A stretch of 64,000 bases of DNA, taken from positions 36,732,911-36,796,910 of the forward strand of contig NC_052046.1 of assembly GCF_015832195.1 (NCBI RefSeq), read 5' to 3'. Shown piece by piece: positions 1 through 14,300 of this stretch (position 1 is the first letter of the stretch; every line of letters begins with the position of its first letter). Below the pieces are notes generated by a model, which worked only from the letters and a program-made list of their open reading frames with translations, had not been told where the DNA came from and ran no database searches. Origin of the DNA: Motacilla alba alba (Eukaryota > Chordata > Aves > Passeriformes > Motacillidae). A program made the translations under genes and the position numbers.

Positions 1-2495
1 ACAATCTTAGCCCTTCTCACTACAAAGTTTATGCTCTTGTGATAGTGGTACATGGAGTGAACAGACAGTAGTAGAAGAAGCCTCTATTTTGCCTTTTGGG
101 TACACATCCCTTGAAAGACTTTGTATGGGTCAAAATCTGCAAACAAATGACTTCTTTAGATGTGGGTTATGACCTGATGAGCTTTGTGCACTTTTGCTTC
201 TATGTTCTCTTCTCCCTCTCAGCAAAACCAAGGCAAGTAATGGGTCATCACCTCTGAACATTTGCAATTGCTGCAAACTGCACTTTGTACACAATATTAT
301 TGTATTGGGAGAGGAGTAGATAATTTTGTTTAAAATATTGAAAGTACTCTTTCTTACAGGGAAAGCACTTTGCAATGTACACTGGCTCAGGTAGAATGAA
401 CTTCACAGCATAACTGAAGAGAAGGATTTAAAAAAAGGAGAAAATATTCCTACACTCCATCTTAATTTGAAACTGATTCTGAGAGCTAAGAGTCAAATTT
501 GTTTGACACATGACAAATACAGTATGTACTATCCATTAAAATCCAAATGTAGAGACACAGGGGATGCCTGACTTTGTCACAATAAGAGTGCTGTGCTCAA
601 GTCCAGTTAAAGGAATCAGCTTTGACAAGACTTCAGGCACAATTTATGATGCTAGAAATCATAATAAGTAACATTTATACTTATTCACAACCTCAGAGGC
701 ACTAAGACTGAAACTTGCAAGTTAATTGTAGCAGAAATGACTTTCTAGGAATGACTTAAGTAGTTAAATGTGAAGCTTCAGAGCCCTGGAGAGCCACCAG
801 GAACAAAGTAGGTAATTGAAACAAATGCTGAGTATTTTAACCTCTTCTCACTCCAAAAGTTACCACTTTGCTTTATACTGCTATCTCATTTTGTCCTTGA
901 TGCACTGTTTCAAAAATTTAAATATTTTCTTCTGTAAGAGAAAATCTACTAAAAAGCTCACAGAATGCTAAATTGTCTGCTTTTAATTTGTGAGATGGCA
1001 CAAGTTCAGGAACAGTATGTCTACAAAAACATCCTGGTTATGTGTTTCTGGAAAGGTAATGAAAGTAAGATGACACTATTTGATCCACACAGGCAAACAG
1101 AGAATGTTGCAGTAGAAAACTTTTCATTAAGGATTTCACGGGACAACTATTCCAGTAAGTTCCTGCTATGATGCCAGTCCCAATCCTAAAATAGATTGTC
1201 AAACGTACAGGGCCAGTTAAAGTCTTATCAAAGGCCCTTGTCAAACGGTTTGAGCCTAAACTTTTAAAAATGAGTGACAGCTGGCTGACAGACATTTTAT
1301 GGAGTTAAAAAAGGCATGTCCAGGGCAAACTTTTAAACTACCACTTCTGCCAGGACTGCACTACTGGAAAGGGATGTTTTCAAACTGTGCACAATCTCAG
1401 TGACAGTAAGACAGACTGCTTTCCTCCTGTCTAGAGCCTCAGGGCAAATCCCAGCCTTAAAGTAAAGGTTTTCCAGTCATTTAACTAAATGTACTTACAC
1501 TTCTGTTAACCTTTTAAAATAGAATGATTGCCTGCAGTGTTTACCTTGTGGCCAAAGGACACATGAAGACAGGCTCTGTGGAGAGCCTTAGTTCTGACTG
1601 ACACAAGAAAGCGGAAGATTATTTCTGTGTCATGTCTATTTCTAATCAGAGTATGGTTTCTGCATCTCTCAAGTCCTCCAAATGGTTGATTTTTTTCTCC
1701 TCAAATTAAACATATATTCTGGAGGCTTTATTTTCTTAACATTCTGAGGTGACCAAGACATGTCACTTTGAAGATAAGGAAAAAAGAGTAAGCTGTATAT
1801 CACTTTCTAATATTCCAACAAATGTATTGCACAAACCGTTCTGGACTTAATAGGGTAGAGCCTGATTTAGCATAGAAACTTATTTTCTAAAGCCTCAGAT
1901 AACATCTAGATGCAAAGGATGGATGTTTTTTGTACAGGTGTAAAATTGCACCTCTGTTTTTCTGGTCTGCATATGTAAAATTGAATCTGGGCTTTCACCT
2001 TCACCCTATAACTTCATTTGTTGAAGAATTTCCTCAGGAATGGTGCAGAAATGCAGAGAAAGCTTTTTTCTTGGTTTTGGTTTGGTTTTTTTTTTAGCTT
2101 CTGGGTTTTCTTTTTCTGGCACAGTTGAGTTTAAAATTCAAGGGAGACAAGTTACATGGTACAGAGTTCGAAAAAAAAAAAATACCATAGAAACACTGCT
2201 ACCCCATATTAGCTATCATGTTACTTACAGTTTCTACTTTTGTGATAGAAGATTTATATAGTTGATACACAAGGCAAAGAACCACTCAGTTCCAAAGACT
2301 TGATCCAGATCTTATTGATACTAGTGCAGATACGCTTATCCACTTCAACCAGCTTGTCAAAACTATGGATATGGTGAAAAGCCACCAGCAACTTCATGTG
2401 CCATTCATTTATGTGAAAAATTTTTACCAAACTGACTGAGAAAAATCCTTTTTTTACAATTTTGCAGGCAAAGCCCCTGCAGTTAGATGTTAAAA

Positions 2496-2498
<3 letters not shown>

Positions 2499-2524
<26 letters not shown>
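2499..2524 (+). repeat. Poly-T (T26)
   Basis: An uninterrupted run of 26 T residues, equal to poly-A on the SVEP1 transcript strand. No retroposed sequence was recognised next to it. Confidence 0.97.
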
Positions 2525-2526
<2 letters not shown>

Positions 2527-4710
2527 TGGAGAGCTCATGGTCTGACTCTAGAGTTTGTAAAGAGTTTTTCTGGTGGACTAAATCTTGATTTAAATTCACT
2601 GCCAGAAATGCCTCATTTCATAAAGCAGGTTGTACAGGTGGAAAACAAACTACTTTGGTGTCAGAAGTCACCTAAAATAACAACTAAGCTACTGTAGGAT
2701 CATGCAGTAATCTTCATCTCTATCAATCATTCATACAAAACAAAAAAACCAAAACCTAACCAAAAGCCTCCCCTGAGATGAACAATATCCTGACAATATA
2801 CTTCTAAATTTTCAATCCAAAGGAACTTATCTCTACTGTTTGCTACATTTAAAAAAAATCTAGCAGCATCCAATTAAGTTTTTCCCTCAACTTTGCTTTG
2901 CTTTATATAGCAACAAGTAGGAGAACCTCTACCTCATTTCCAGAAGCAAAGCACACAATACTGGGCTTCAGAGGACTAATTTTCAAGAAAGCAGATTTAA
3001 ATGTAAAAATTCTGGAGTAGCATGTCAGCATGCTTCTGGATGTATTTATTTTGCACACAAAACACTTGTAAAGGACATTTTCTTCAGGCTTCATGAAAAC
3101 AATAATTATTAATGTTTTTACATTATTGTTTTAAGTCTTAAAAATACTTTTAAAAAGATAATTAACATGCTAAACTTCCATAGCCACGTCTACAGCATTT
3201 GTTTTTTATATCCACCTTTCTCATCCAGTTTTCTTCCAGTTTTCAAGTCACTTGAAAACTGATTTACGTTTCTCCTGTTCTCCTCCATCATGATGTTGTG
3301 CTACCCTCACTAGAAAAACACATTTACATTTCTTTTGTATTTAACCATCACGATGTTTCCTGAAAGTCTTACCATAAAGAGTCACAAGATTTATAAGAAA
3401 CAGAAAAAAAGACACAGAATGGCAGCAAGGAATATTTTTGCCGTTATTAATTAGGCATCAATTCAGCATTACTTAGTTACAGGCATTTTGCATCCTTCCT
3501 CTTGGTTTAGCTCCCTCTTCATGACAGCCAGGCATTATGACACAGCATATTTACAATAGAACCTCTGTGTATTATCACAGATTGAAAGTCACAGTGTAAC
3601 AAAAGAAGACTAAATTACAAATAATGAAGTGTACAAATACATCTCATTCCCCCACAGGGCTACAGAAATGGGATCATGATTAAAGAGCTGTTCAGTAAAA
3701 GGGGTGAATCACAGGTTGACAGATGTACACAGAGAAAGGTCTCTCCAGTAAGGCTTTTCTGTCTCTACAGCAGGTGAGTCTAACTCCTAAGTCTTTCCAA
3801 ACTGTTCAGGTTTTGAAAGCATTTCATTGTTGCTTCATTAAGTACATACACTCCAACTTCCTTGCACAGCTGTAATCCAAGTTATTTGAAGTCATCTGGT
3901 GTAAAATTTTTATTTGCTTTCTTGTTTTGGTATATCAAGATCTGCAGGGTTATGTGACACAAAATACCACACTAGCAGACATTTGACACTTTCTTCAAAG
4001 AAAGGTCTCTTCTTCAATTTGTTAGTTTTCAATGGCTGCAGGTCTTACAAGGAGCCCTCTTTTTGTGACAGCTGAGTTAGAAAACAAGAATATTTTTCTG
4101 ATTTAGAAATTAAAAGCAAAGGAGGAGAGAGAAATCAAAACAAACTCCCACCCAGTTTTAAGATGTGGAATCAATGAATGAAAGCATAAAATAGTACTGC
4201 TTTGTGAGACAGTAAGAAAATAAGTTCTAAGGGCTTGAAAATCTGCAGTTCTATGAACTAATTCAAACCTTCAGATTCAACAGGCAAATTCAGCCTGAGA
4301 TCTTACTATGCTTGAAGACACTTTCTACACTCTTTTCCACCCTCCCTTCCTTGCTTTCTTTTCCCTTCCTGTCTGTCAGAATCTCAGAGTGGTGGTTCTC
4401 CAGATCCATGGTAGGCACCCGCTGCAGAGTACAGCATATGTTGTATGTGTTGTTAACTCTGGAAGCCTTGGGACTTGGAGGAATCTTGAAAATTTAGTGA
4501 AAATTTCCAAGTACCACCTCCCAAGTTTCAAGGTGGTTGGCAAAGCTTCATTTAGTCAGCAACTCCTCCAGGGCACCTAAAGAAATACCTCCCATAGAGA
4601 AATACTGAAAAAGGGTGATTCAGCTTCCAGGGAGTGGAAGCTCCTATCCAAAGGAAGGGAGGAAGGAGACAGCATGGCAGGAGAAATATTTACTTTCCTT
4701 TGACTAGATG

Positions 4711-4740
4711 ATTGGACCCACCATTGGACCCACCATTGGA
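4711..4740 (+). repeat. 2.5 copies of a 12-base unit
   Basis: ATTGGACCCACC is repeated twice and followed by ATTGGA. It lies within SVEP1 intron 3. Confidence 0.95.
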
Positions 4741-5018
4741 ATTAATGTTCTCCCGGTGTGACAAAGGAAAGAACTGCTAGTAGTGTATTAAACTCAAAAG
4801 CTTTTTGCTAACTAGAGAGATACCCAGTTTATGAACATCAGGATTGGTTTTGTGTTCTCAACAGGAACAATCCAGAAAATCTCATGGAAAAAATGCTCAG
4901 ATGAAAATTAGGTCCACAATCCAAGAAACCACAAAATGCAAATCCTCCCTCCCTTGCTGGACCTATATAGCTTCAGTTTAAAGTCTTTTCAGTAACGTGT
5001 TCTGAATTAATATCTGTC

Positions 5019-5036
5019 AAAAAAAAAAAAAAAAAA
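5019..5036 (+). repeat. Poly-A (A18)
   Basis: An uninterrupted run of 18 A residues in SVEP1 intron 3. No element could be attached to it. Confidence 0.97.
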
Positions 5037-8000
5037 GGTTTCACATATTTTCATGTTTCATTGGAAAGGCTCTTTAGAAATCTAATCCATGTGGTGTTTT
5101 GAAGCCAAGACTGTTGCCCTAGTAGCTGTGCACACGATTACTGATATGCTGCATATTCCTAAATAAAAGCCGAGGCAAGCTATTAAATATTCATGCGGAT
5201 GGTGGAATTCAATAATTATATCCAAGCAGTGAGCTAAATATAAACAAAAGAATGAGTAACCAGCCTAGAGAACAATGAATTAAGTTATTTGTTCTGCCCT
5301 GTGAGCTGAACATCATTTTTATGGATACCTTTTTCTGCAAAAAATGGGGTCTACATGTTAGACAAAAGAAACTAGTGGTTTCAAGACAACAGTTTGCTAA
5401 CCTCTCCAATAACAGTGGCTGTGCTTAGGAGTAACTGATGAGGTGAACACGATGGGTACTATCTTCAGTTGCATCATCTTGACCGTAGGTCATCCAACCC
5501 AAGAGACCACTAAAGCAACTTTCCAAGGAGAGTCTTACTCAAAAAAATTGTGAAAACGGCATGCCAAAGACAAATATTCTAATACTGTAGGAGAGAGAAG
5601 AAGATACCAATGGAGATCTGAATGTTTTTTTTACTCTCCTATGAAAGTTGTAATTAATTTAAACAACTCATCTCTTATTGATGAAATGGAAGAAAGAGTC
5701 CTAATGAAAAATCACAAGATTTATTTTTGCTGTCTTCTGGATGTTTCTTTGGTTGTCTCTAGTTTGAGCCTCAACATTTGTAACCAAGGAAAAGAAGGAG
5801 AAGAAAAAGTGAAGAGTTGCTAAAGAGGAGGTGCTCATGTACTCGGCAATTCTCGGGTACTGGTTACAATCCGGCCTCCGTTTTTCCTCTCACTCCCTTC
5901 CTTTGCCACAGTTACCACAGATATCTCTGGCCACATGAAATTCCCATTGTGGGCCAAGAAGTTTTGTTTGGTTTGCTTTTTAAAGTGGAGAACAGTTAGT
6001 CTGTTCTTCCTTTAGTCATCTTCCTTTCCACCATCAACAATACTACAAAGAGCGGGAGCGGGACACTGAATTTCTGCTTTTCAGCACAAAGCACGTGGCT
6101 TCTATTTTATTTTACAGAAGATTTCTAGGGTGTTTTCTGGTAATTATGAAAGTAAACAACTGTAAGTATTTTTATGTGTTACTCTGATGCCTCACATTTA
6201 AAGCCATAAACAACAGTAAGGTTGTTTATGAAAAGCAGAGAATATAGAAAATAATCACAGAAAATAAACACAATAGCAAAACTAAGAGACACTACACAGA
6301 AAAGCAATTTTCCTCTTAATTCAAATTCTTTTAAAAAAGTCTTACTGTTTTAGGGAAACACAGGCTAGTGGAGTATCTTCAAGTTTTGCCAAAAAAACCC
6401 TAAAAATAGTCCAATTACAATCGAAGTCCTGTCACGGTAAACTTGCCAGAAATCCTCCTGCACATTATAGAGTGAGGAAAAGTTAAGATGCATTCTTAAG
6501 ATTCCTTATGCTTTACAAATCCACAGCTATGCTTGGATGTGAAATGTTAAAAAAAGGCTGGAATCCTTTTCAGAATAAAAGATTTCAAAATAGGCTCTTT
6601 TTCCTTTAAAGAACACATATTGTCTTTTATTTTTCTGTCTGTCTTGAAAAATACAAGAGTTGAATAGAGTATTCAAAAGAAAAGGTTTGAGTTACTTAGG
6701 TCAAATTCTCCCTAAAATACATGTATGCAACTTCAACTACCATCACATATACAGCAGATGGCTGCAATTATCAGCTTACTTGCAGTGTATCTAATACCAG
6801 ACCCTTCTACAAATTTATTTCAGAAGCACCTACCAAGAAAGCAAAAATGAAACTTTTGTCTGCAGCTGCAAAGTGCCCATTTTAAGAAATCTGACTTTTA
6901 CCATTTTTTTGGTGGCACTTGGAAGATATGCTTACCCTGTCAAAAGACCCTTTCATGAAGAAAGGGCAACTCTAAAATGATAGTTCTGCTCTCTTTAGGA
7001 ATAGCTCAAAACAATATTTAATGACACAAACTACTGATAAAGGCAGAAATGCTGTATGTATTTTGTTCAATATCTTACTATGCCACCCAAAGTGAAGGAA
7101 AACTACTTTATGACAAAATGAAAAATATGATGAAAATGTGGTTTTGTCCTAAATAAATTAGTACTAGAATTGAAAATAAGCAAAATAGAATAGCATATCT
7201 GTTTAGAGTTAATCGAGCACAAAAGGGAGCTGCACATAAACTACAATTCTGATCCATTGTGCCAGTGCTGATATAGATTCCTAATTGCATTCCTGTACTC
7301 ATGTTGCTTTTAAAACTCAATGAATTCCTGCTTACATACTGAAAAAAGGAAAGGTGTTCCAGAGGCACAAGGAGAATTACAATGTGATAATTGGCAGGGA
7401 GTGTAATACAACTTTACAGATCAACTTCTGTAAAGAAGTCTAAACTGTTATTTTAACCATACTTCAAATGCATACAAGTAAAAGGGCTTGTCCAAAAAAG
7501 TAGTAACAAAACCAGTATTAGCAAAATGTCACAATGACAAGTCTCTGTTTAGTGACTCAAATGTTTTCTTCCTCTATGGTAATTGCAAGTCATCATGAGA
7601 GAATTAAAACACATTTCCATGATTGTAAGTTTCACCCAGAATTTATCCTGCAAGGATCTACATATATAGCCCCTCTCCAAACAGGAGACTTTATGGAAGT
7701 TCAAAAAGTGATCAGCAAATTCATGAGGGAAGAATGTACTATGAGCACTTGAGAGTAAAAGGTATTACCTCAAACTTGGTAAACACATCGTCACACATTT
7801 CCAGTATGCTGTGTTTTAGGAAAGTTTTACTCTGTCAGAACATTTGCCCTATTCTTACCTCTTTCCTGTGCATCTCTTTGAGCTATTGCTGAACACAAGG
7901 TATGAGGTGAATTTTACTGCTAGAGCAATTCTATGTCTTCAGCCAGAGAGTCTTCCAGCAGCCTTGGATGCATTCTTATCCAGGTTCACAGCCATAATGC

Positions 8001-8077
8001 TAAACAGATCTTTTAGCTCTCAGATAGGTGCATTCAGAGCATGCAGAGAAACCCGAATACTGAGACATGAGACTCAC

Positions 8078-8254
8078 CTGTACACTCATGCTGTAGTCCT
8101 TTCCCGTAGTATCCTTTTTCACAGATACACTCGAACTGGCCAGTGTGAGTGCCACACTTACAGCTCGCCATAATGTCACAGCAGTTTTCGTTCGCCTCGC
8201 AGAGATATGAACAATGAGATATATCTTCTTGGATATAGCTGCCAGAGGGCAGGT
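8078..8254 (-). CDS. SVEP1: SVEP1 coding exon 3 (cysteine-rich EGF-like segment)
   Basis: This exon encodes the end of codon 259 through residue 317, plus one base of the next codon. The acceptor reads TTATTTCAG and the donor CAG/GTGAGT, both canonical, so the exon is 177 bases with phase 1 at each end. The peptide [11 protein letters not shown] leads into a segment with nine cysteines, including CSYLC, NCCD, SCKCG and [11 protein letters not shown]. The last of these is a typical EGF-like C-terminal loop with conserved Gly and aromatic residues. In SVEP1 this piece links the vWA domain to the cysteine-rich region and the sushi/HYR modules that follow. Those later modules are encoded further left, outside the window. 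The exon is symmetric (1-1), as is common for extracellular modules. Confidence 0.95.
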
Positions 8255-9397
8255 CTGAAATAATATCAATTTATTAACAAAGAATTCAAACAAGAGTAAT
8301 ACCAAAGTCTCACATTATACCATTAGTGAAACATTTGTTAAAAGCCCTAGGCTCCAGCTCTAAGTAGGAGAGATGGCAATATGCAGCAGACTGGTTCAGG
8401 AAAGGGCCCACTGAAATCCCTGGTGCACTCAGGTTTTCTCCTCGTTTGAGTCTAACACTGCCAGAATGCAGTCTCACTCCCAACAGAAGCTGTCAGGACA
8501 GCTTTTCTCAGCTTTGGTGGATGCCGTATTTGGTATCAGAACAACATTTGGACACGGCATGTAAAACCATTTGGTCATATTATAAGCTAAAAAACTTCAG
8601 CACATTCACACAATCCAACATTCACAATCCAACCTTATCTGGAACAAATAGGCTGGCAACAAAGCACCAGAAAACCTTATTTTACACTGTTATTTTAAAG
8701 TAGTATGTATTTAAAAATTATAGCAAATAAATTCAAATGGCTAGTCTGATGAATGTTCTAAGCCTCAATAAAGCAGCATTGTCAAACAAATGTTTAATCA
8801 TGTGTTCTCACTTGCTTGTCTAAACCTACCCTATATTTCAGAAATAACTTTTATTTGAGGATATAGTAGATTAAAAGAAGAATCACAGTCCAAACTCTCT
8901 TTCCACCTCTTCCTCTTTCCAGTTTTACTGTGTGTATAAGGTCATAAACACAAATTGTATTGACACTTACACAGAGGGATCTAGATTGGTTCTGAACAGG
9001 CTGTTGTTGCTGTGTGAGACACCTTAAAGGTACTAAGTCTAGTTCTAAAGTGTACACTTGGTACCTCTTGTACCTGACTACAAGGTTCACCTGTTCAAGC
9101 ACAAGATACATTGGGCCAAGAGCACTGTCTGTTGTTCATAGATAAAATGAAGAGCTGAATGTATGTATGTATGTATACACATCAGTAAGGACAATTTTTC
9201 TCACATCCTGTTGGCGATGAACTAAGCCAAATAAAGTTTATCCTTTTAACTGAGGGACAAACACCTCTGCTAGAACGTAGGAGAAAAATAAAAAGAGAAT
9301 CAACACTACATGAAGTGTAAATGCAGGACAGTACTAGAGGGCTTTCTATTCAGAGTTCTCTGCTCCCTGTAGATTTCTGAGGTTAGGACATTAATAC
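8255..9397 (-). other. SVEP1: SVEP1 intron 2
   Basis: A 1,143-base phase-1 intron bounded by GT at 9397-9396 and AG at 8256-8255 on the minus strand. It contains a short ATGT microsatellite near 9159-9176. Nothing else was recognised. Confidence 0.93.
9159..9176 (+). repeat. Short (ATGT)n microsatellite
   Basis: About four and a half ATGT units within SVEP1 intron 2, followed by an alternating TATACACA stretch. Confidence 0.9.
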
Positions 9398-9653
9398 CTT
9401 CATGAAGAGCTCTGCGTGCCAGAGCTTCAAACTCAGCAAAACTGTGAAGAAGATAACAGTGATCTTCTTTTGGGTGGGATGCCATATCATTCAGTTCTCG
9501 GATATTCCCCTGCCATATCCCAAAGGTGAAGATCTCCACTCCAAGTTCACGCAAGGATGCTGCAATGGGTCTCGGGTCTCCTCCATTGGAATAGCCATCA
9601 GTAATGAGAAATATCACTTTTGTAGCGTTTCCACGGGCATGCCGTAATATTTG
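9398..9653 (-). CDS. SVEP1: SVEP1 coding exon 2 (C-terminal half of vWA domain)
   Basis: This exon encodes residues 174-258 plus the first base of codon 259 and completes the vWA domain begun in exon 1. On the minus strand a pyrimidine-rich acceptor ending CTTCCAG precedes QILRHARGN, which joins in phase 0 to FQQAA of exon 1. [11 protein letters not shown] carries the third MIDAS acidic residue (D192). [10 protein letters not shown] and a long C-terminal helix with [12 protein letters not shown] end the domain. N182 in NAT is a possible N-glycosylation site. The donor is GTATTA directly after GAAG, leaving phase 1. The 256-base length gives 85 codons plus one base, exactly what exon 3 needs. 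No stop or frameshift is present. In the genome it sits 12.9 kb downstream of exon 1 and 1.1 kb upstream of exon 3. Confidence 0.96.
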
Positions 9654-11259
9654 CTGGAAGAGAAAATGAAATTGCACACCTCAGCAAAAGGTTGACAGTG
9701 GTTGATTGGTACACAAATTCCTCCTTGATATGACTCCTTTTATTTGAATTATGCAGCTAAAAAGGCCCTTGCAAGATCACCCACTATAACAAAGGTCAAA
9801 CATCAGCATGTAGAGCCTGTGGTTGACCAAGGCCAATCACCAAGTCATGCTTTAGGTAGTCACAGTTTACACAACCACAGAAATCATGACACCATAAGAA
9901 ATAAGACACTTTTCATGCTGATTGATTAAGTCACCCATGTATCAGATTCATAATGATTCTGAGGAGAGTTTAAATGACTTTGTTCAGACGGAAGTTTAAA
10001 TAGGTATTAGAAATATTGAAAATCTAGTTCAAGACCCAAAATACAATCTAACATATTTTAATGCAATATTATGTTTTGATCCACTAAACTATAAACCCTA
10101 CTGCTTCTCCTAACAAGTATTTGGACTGCTGGTTATTTTAAATTCAGCATAAAATTACCCATTTGTCCCTGTTGAATGATGCTTTGCTCCCATAAAACAG
10201 TTTGCCAAGATCACTTTAGATTGTCCATCATGGCCTCAAAAATGCCTGTAGCTCCTTCTAGTCTGCTGTTTGCTCTTCCTAATACTTCACACAAAGCATG
10301 TGTGATACTGCCCACAACTGCCTGAGTGAGAACATGCCCCACATATTCCTGCCCATTTCAGTCTTCCAGTCTGACTATGCACTAGTCTTCCTAATCATGG
10401 CCAGGTCCTGTCCATAACCCTAAAGCAGGGGATTGTGAAGATACATTTTCTCCATCCTCTGGGAACTTACGAAGAAAAAAAAATTTGGTAGCAGGCATAT
10501 TATGCCCACCTTTATTTCAATAACAGATTGTGCCATGCTGCAATTAATGCAAAAGACCACATTTAATAGACCTTTGAATGATACTCCAAAAGACATGTCA
10601 TTGTACGACAAGGAGGTAAATGTGATTAGGACACTCTTAAGAAGCACAAATTCCAAAACCAGACATCAAACTAGCTCAGCTGTTTTATTACAAAATCTTT
10701 ATGTAAGTCTAATGAAGTAAAATCATCTGGCTTTCAGCTCATCCAAAAGGTTACTAGCTAGGCCAGCCTAAATACCTGCAGAGTTTTTATACCCCTTCTC
10801 AGTAAACCAGGCCATGTTTTAGGACAATTGGATTTTGATTTGTCAGTTCTCTGATTTCAAGTAGATATTATGCAAAAATAAGCACACACACCATAAATCA
10901 AAGCACATACCATTGGCACTGTGGTCTGAGAGACTGCCAAGCAATATTTTGCTGTTGGGCTTGATTTTATTACTACTTGTTTGCAAAACCCAAAGGGAGT
11001 GAAACCAGATTCTCTTGCAGTCAAAAATATCCTTCACAAATCAAGCTTATTGTTCTTCATATTGCTTAAGTTATAAGTGGAAAACCAGAATGAAGTAGGA
11101 AAACAGAATGAAGTGGGAAACTAGCATGAAAAGAATCAGGAAGAAAAAGACAAGACAAAGGGCAACATGAAGACAAACAGTTAGAAAAATGTACAAATGC
11201 CTAATTTCAAAATGCATTTTGAAACTGATGCTCTAATATAAGTGACTGCAGGCAGAGGC

Positions 11260-11320
11260 TATTTATAATTATTTATAATTTTAATTTATAGTTATTTATA
11301 ATTAACATGTATAATTAACA
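11260..11320 (+). repeat. AT-rich repeat of TTATTTATAATT-like units
   Basis: Imperfect copies of ATTTATAATT recur several times over about 60 bases in SVEP1 intron 1. Confidence 0.8.
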
Positions 11321-14300
11321 TATTTACCACTAACTGTGCTATTTTAAAACAGACTTAAACTTCTATCCAACTTCTTAAATATTCAGGCTGATATTCTCCA
11401 CTCAATATGTTTGTCTAAAGCTATTTCAGTAAAAATGCCCTTTTTTTGAAAAACAAGGCAAGGAAAACATATGTTCCATTCATACTCACTTGGTTTTGTC
11501 AACTGTAGCATCTCTGAGCTTTGAAAAAAGAACATTCAATTTGCAAATTATGTAATAAAGGTGGAAAAATATGCCCCAAATACATGCAAGTTGTGGATTG
11601 TGTGTAATTGAGGAAGAAACCGCAACTTACACAGGGTTAAGAGATATTATGGAGATTGCCAGTACAATTCTCTGAAGATCCCACCTACAGGCAGATTGCT
11701 CTAGAAGATTATTATTTCAACTTGTGATTGTGCCATAACATGTACAGAAGGGGGAATGAAACCTAATTTTGGAATGGTGGCAATTTCTGTACTATCCTTC
11801 AGCACTGTTTCCCTCAGTGCGTAACAGAATGCTCCATGCACTTTGCAGATGAAGGCAGTGGACAGCATTCCACATCGCCCTGGTTCTTCAGCAGTTAATG
11901 CTCATAATCATCAGCAATCAAACTTCCACATTTTCCCTGAACACAGAGACATGTCTGTCTGCACGGCCAGTGAACAAATGAGCTTGAGCCCCAGTAGTCT
12001 AGAGAGGACTACAGATATCTCAGGACTATTTAATTCTGACTAGCAAATAAGCAGGGATTTTTATTTTATGAAATTAGACTGTTACAAGTGCCCTCTGAAA
12101 CTCCTGAAACACGAACCCTCCATGAATTTCCATGTAATCAAGAAAGTGCCTGGTCCCATGAAAAATTAATTAGCAAGACCTTTTAAAACACAAGGATTTG
12201 AATAAGTGGAAAGCATCAGTGAAATACCATCTTTGAGGAGCAAAGGACTATTTTTGAGAGGAAAACGTGCCTTGGCTGCATGACCCACAGATAAGGCAAG
12301 AGCCAACATCTTTTCTGTCCTCTGCATCTCAAAGGGCAACCACCTCTTCAAGACAGCACTTCTGTCACACAGACACGAATTAAACCAACAGGTAAGAGAG
12401 CACAAAGATGTCTCCCTGCTACCAGGAAGACTTGAATATTCAGGCACCAGGGAATCTGAGTAGAGAAACAGACAGACAAACAGAAAAGATTGCTACATAT
12501 TGCCCCTAGAAATCAAAACAAAACAAAGCAACTGACCAGCTTGGCCCTCACGTCTTGCAGCTGTAACTCTAGACACAGAATCCCTGCTGCATAAAAACAG
12601 AGGAAAACAACAACGGAGGGAAAGAAACATTCAACATGAAGGGGGGCAAGGAAGAGGTGGGAAAGAAGACAAAAGTCTATTCTAAAATAATTTGTATATG
12701 TCCATTGGTCCACTTAGTGTTTTGTTTCTTTTGTGAGAGCAAGAGAACAGGCCACCAGCAGGTCAGTGCTGCCGACAATCCAAGTATCAGTCTCTATTCC
12801 TCTTCTCTGCAATATTTGTGCAGCATTTCACATAATTTTTGTTTTCTCTAACCCTGACTTACATCCCTCTATTCTGAGTAACCTCTCTCTCCTCCCCTCT
12901 CCAGAAAGCTGTTTTGAAGCTGTTTTTCCTCAAAAAGAAAGTTCATATATTTTCAAATGTTTGTTCAACCCCTAAACTTGTTTTACCCCTAAACTTTTAA
13001 GTACATGCAGAGATTGTTAATGGACTGTATCTACATAAAGATGACTTTTTTTTCATGACAAGGCTTTGCAGTCCCTTCATAAATTGTCAGATTCTTCAAT
13101 AAATACAGTTTAAAAGCCCTCTAAATGGTACTATTAAGTTTAAAGGATCCTGAGAACCTGTTTCTTTGACATGAATATCCACATCTGCTTCTGATTTTAC
13201 TATCAAGAAACTGAGCACCAGCCGAAACTCAAATTACAGGCCTGAATGGCCTGTTAAATTGAGAATTTAGCCCATTTGGTCAATACTATAAATTAACAGG
13301 GGATAAGTACAAACAAAACAAAACAACTAGTGCTATTGATGATTGAATAGAAATTCACAGGGCCACTAAAAATACCTAATCTTTTACCATTTTAGTAACT
13401 AGTTTCTTGTCTACACTTCCTTCAGAGGAGCAGTAGATCAGTCAGTTTCAGTAATTCTTCCAGATTTTAAATAAAACATTCTTTTCACATTAGCAAAAAG
13501 TTGTTACCATCTGTATTGTGTTCAGTGACTGTTTGGTGTGTACAAATATCTGGCAGTCTAACCAATTTTTTGTGCCAATAAAAGTCCTTAGAATTAAAAT
13601 ATGAAGTCTTGTGCAACAAAAGAGTTATCATACAAAATCCTCCTCTAGAAATTCACTACTGTAATGGAAAACTAAATCCTACCGGTACAGTCACAAAACC
13701 AGCTAAATTCTAACTGCAGCATTTTTAACATTAACATGGAGTTTGTAACACAAAATTAAGTGATGAGCAGTATAGAAGGGCAAAGACTTCTTCAGTCACT
13801 TGACAGCCACAGCAGAGATGTTGTCAAAGGTTCTCTGTTACTGTCTCAACCACATCTTCTACATGTAATCCATAAACATATGATCTTGGGCCTGATTCCT
13901 GTCCTTACTCTCTCTTTTGATTTTAAGGGAGATTCTGATAATACAGAATTGAATACTAATATATCTATCTAGAAGGAAACAAGTTGAAATGGGCTACCCT
14001 CTCTCACTTTACAGACCAAGCCAGGTTGTAACATCATACAGCCCCAGGAGAAGCTTGCCTTAAAATGCTTAAATTGGAGCCTAACCCTCAAAATAATGTT
14101 ATCCAACATTCACTTTGCAGGAAAAACACTGCAAAGCAAATATTATTTCTTATAGATCAGGAAGAACCACCACTGCATCTCAGAAGCAAACCACAAAGCT
14201 TTCCACTAGAAAGCCATTCAGCTGTGCTACCCCAGAAGACCACTTCCACTGGATTTCCTTTCACTTTAGAAATTTGTGTGTAAAACATACACACCAGGGG

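Larger units (their letters stand above)
1..8077 (-). other. SVEP1: SVEP1 intron 3 (partial, runs off the left edge)
   Basis: From the donor at 8077 to the left edge I find no further SVEP1 exon. None of the open frames on the minus strand shows the Cys-rich or sushi sequence expected next. The DNA is AT-rich with homopolymers (T26 at 2499-2524, A18 at 5019-5036) and a short 12-base tandem duplication at 4711-4740. The intron is therefore longer than 8 kb. A very short or diverged exon cannot be fully excluded by eye. Confidence 0.75.

Noticed and set aside
1..8077. Further SVEP1 exons to the left of exon 3
   Set aside because: No minus-strand frame shows the Cys-rich or sushi sequence expected next with flanking splice sites.
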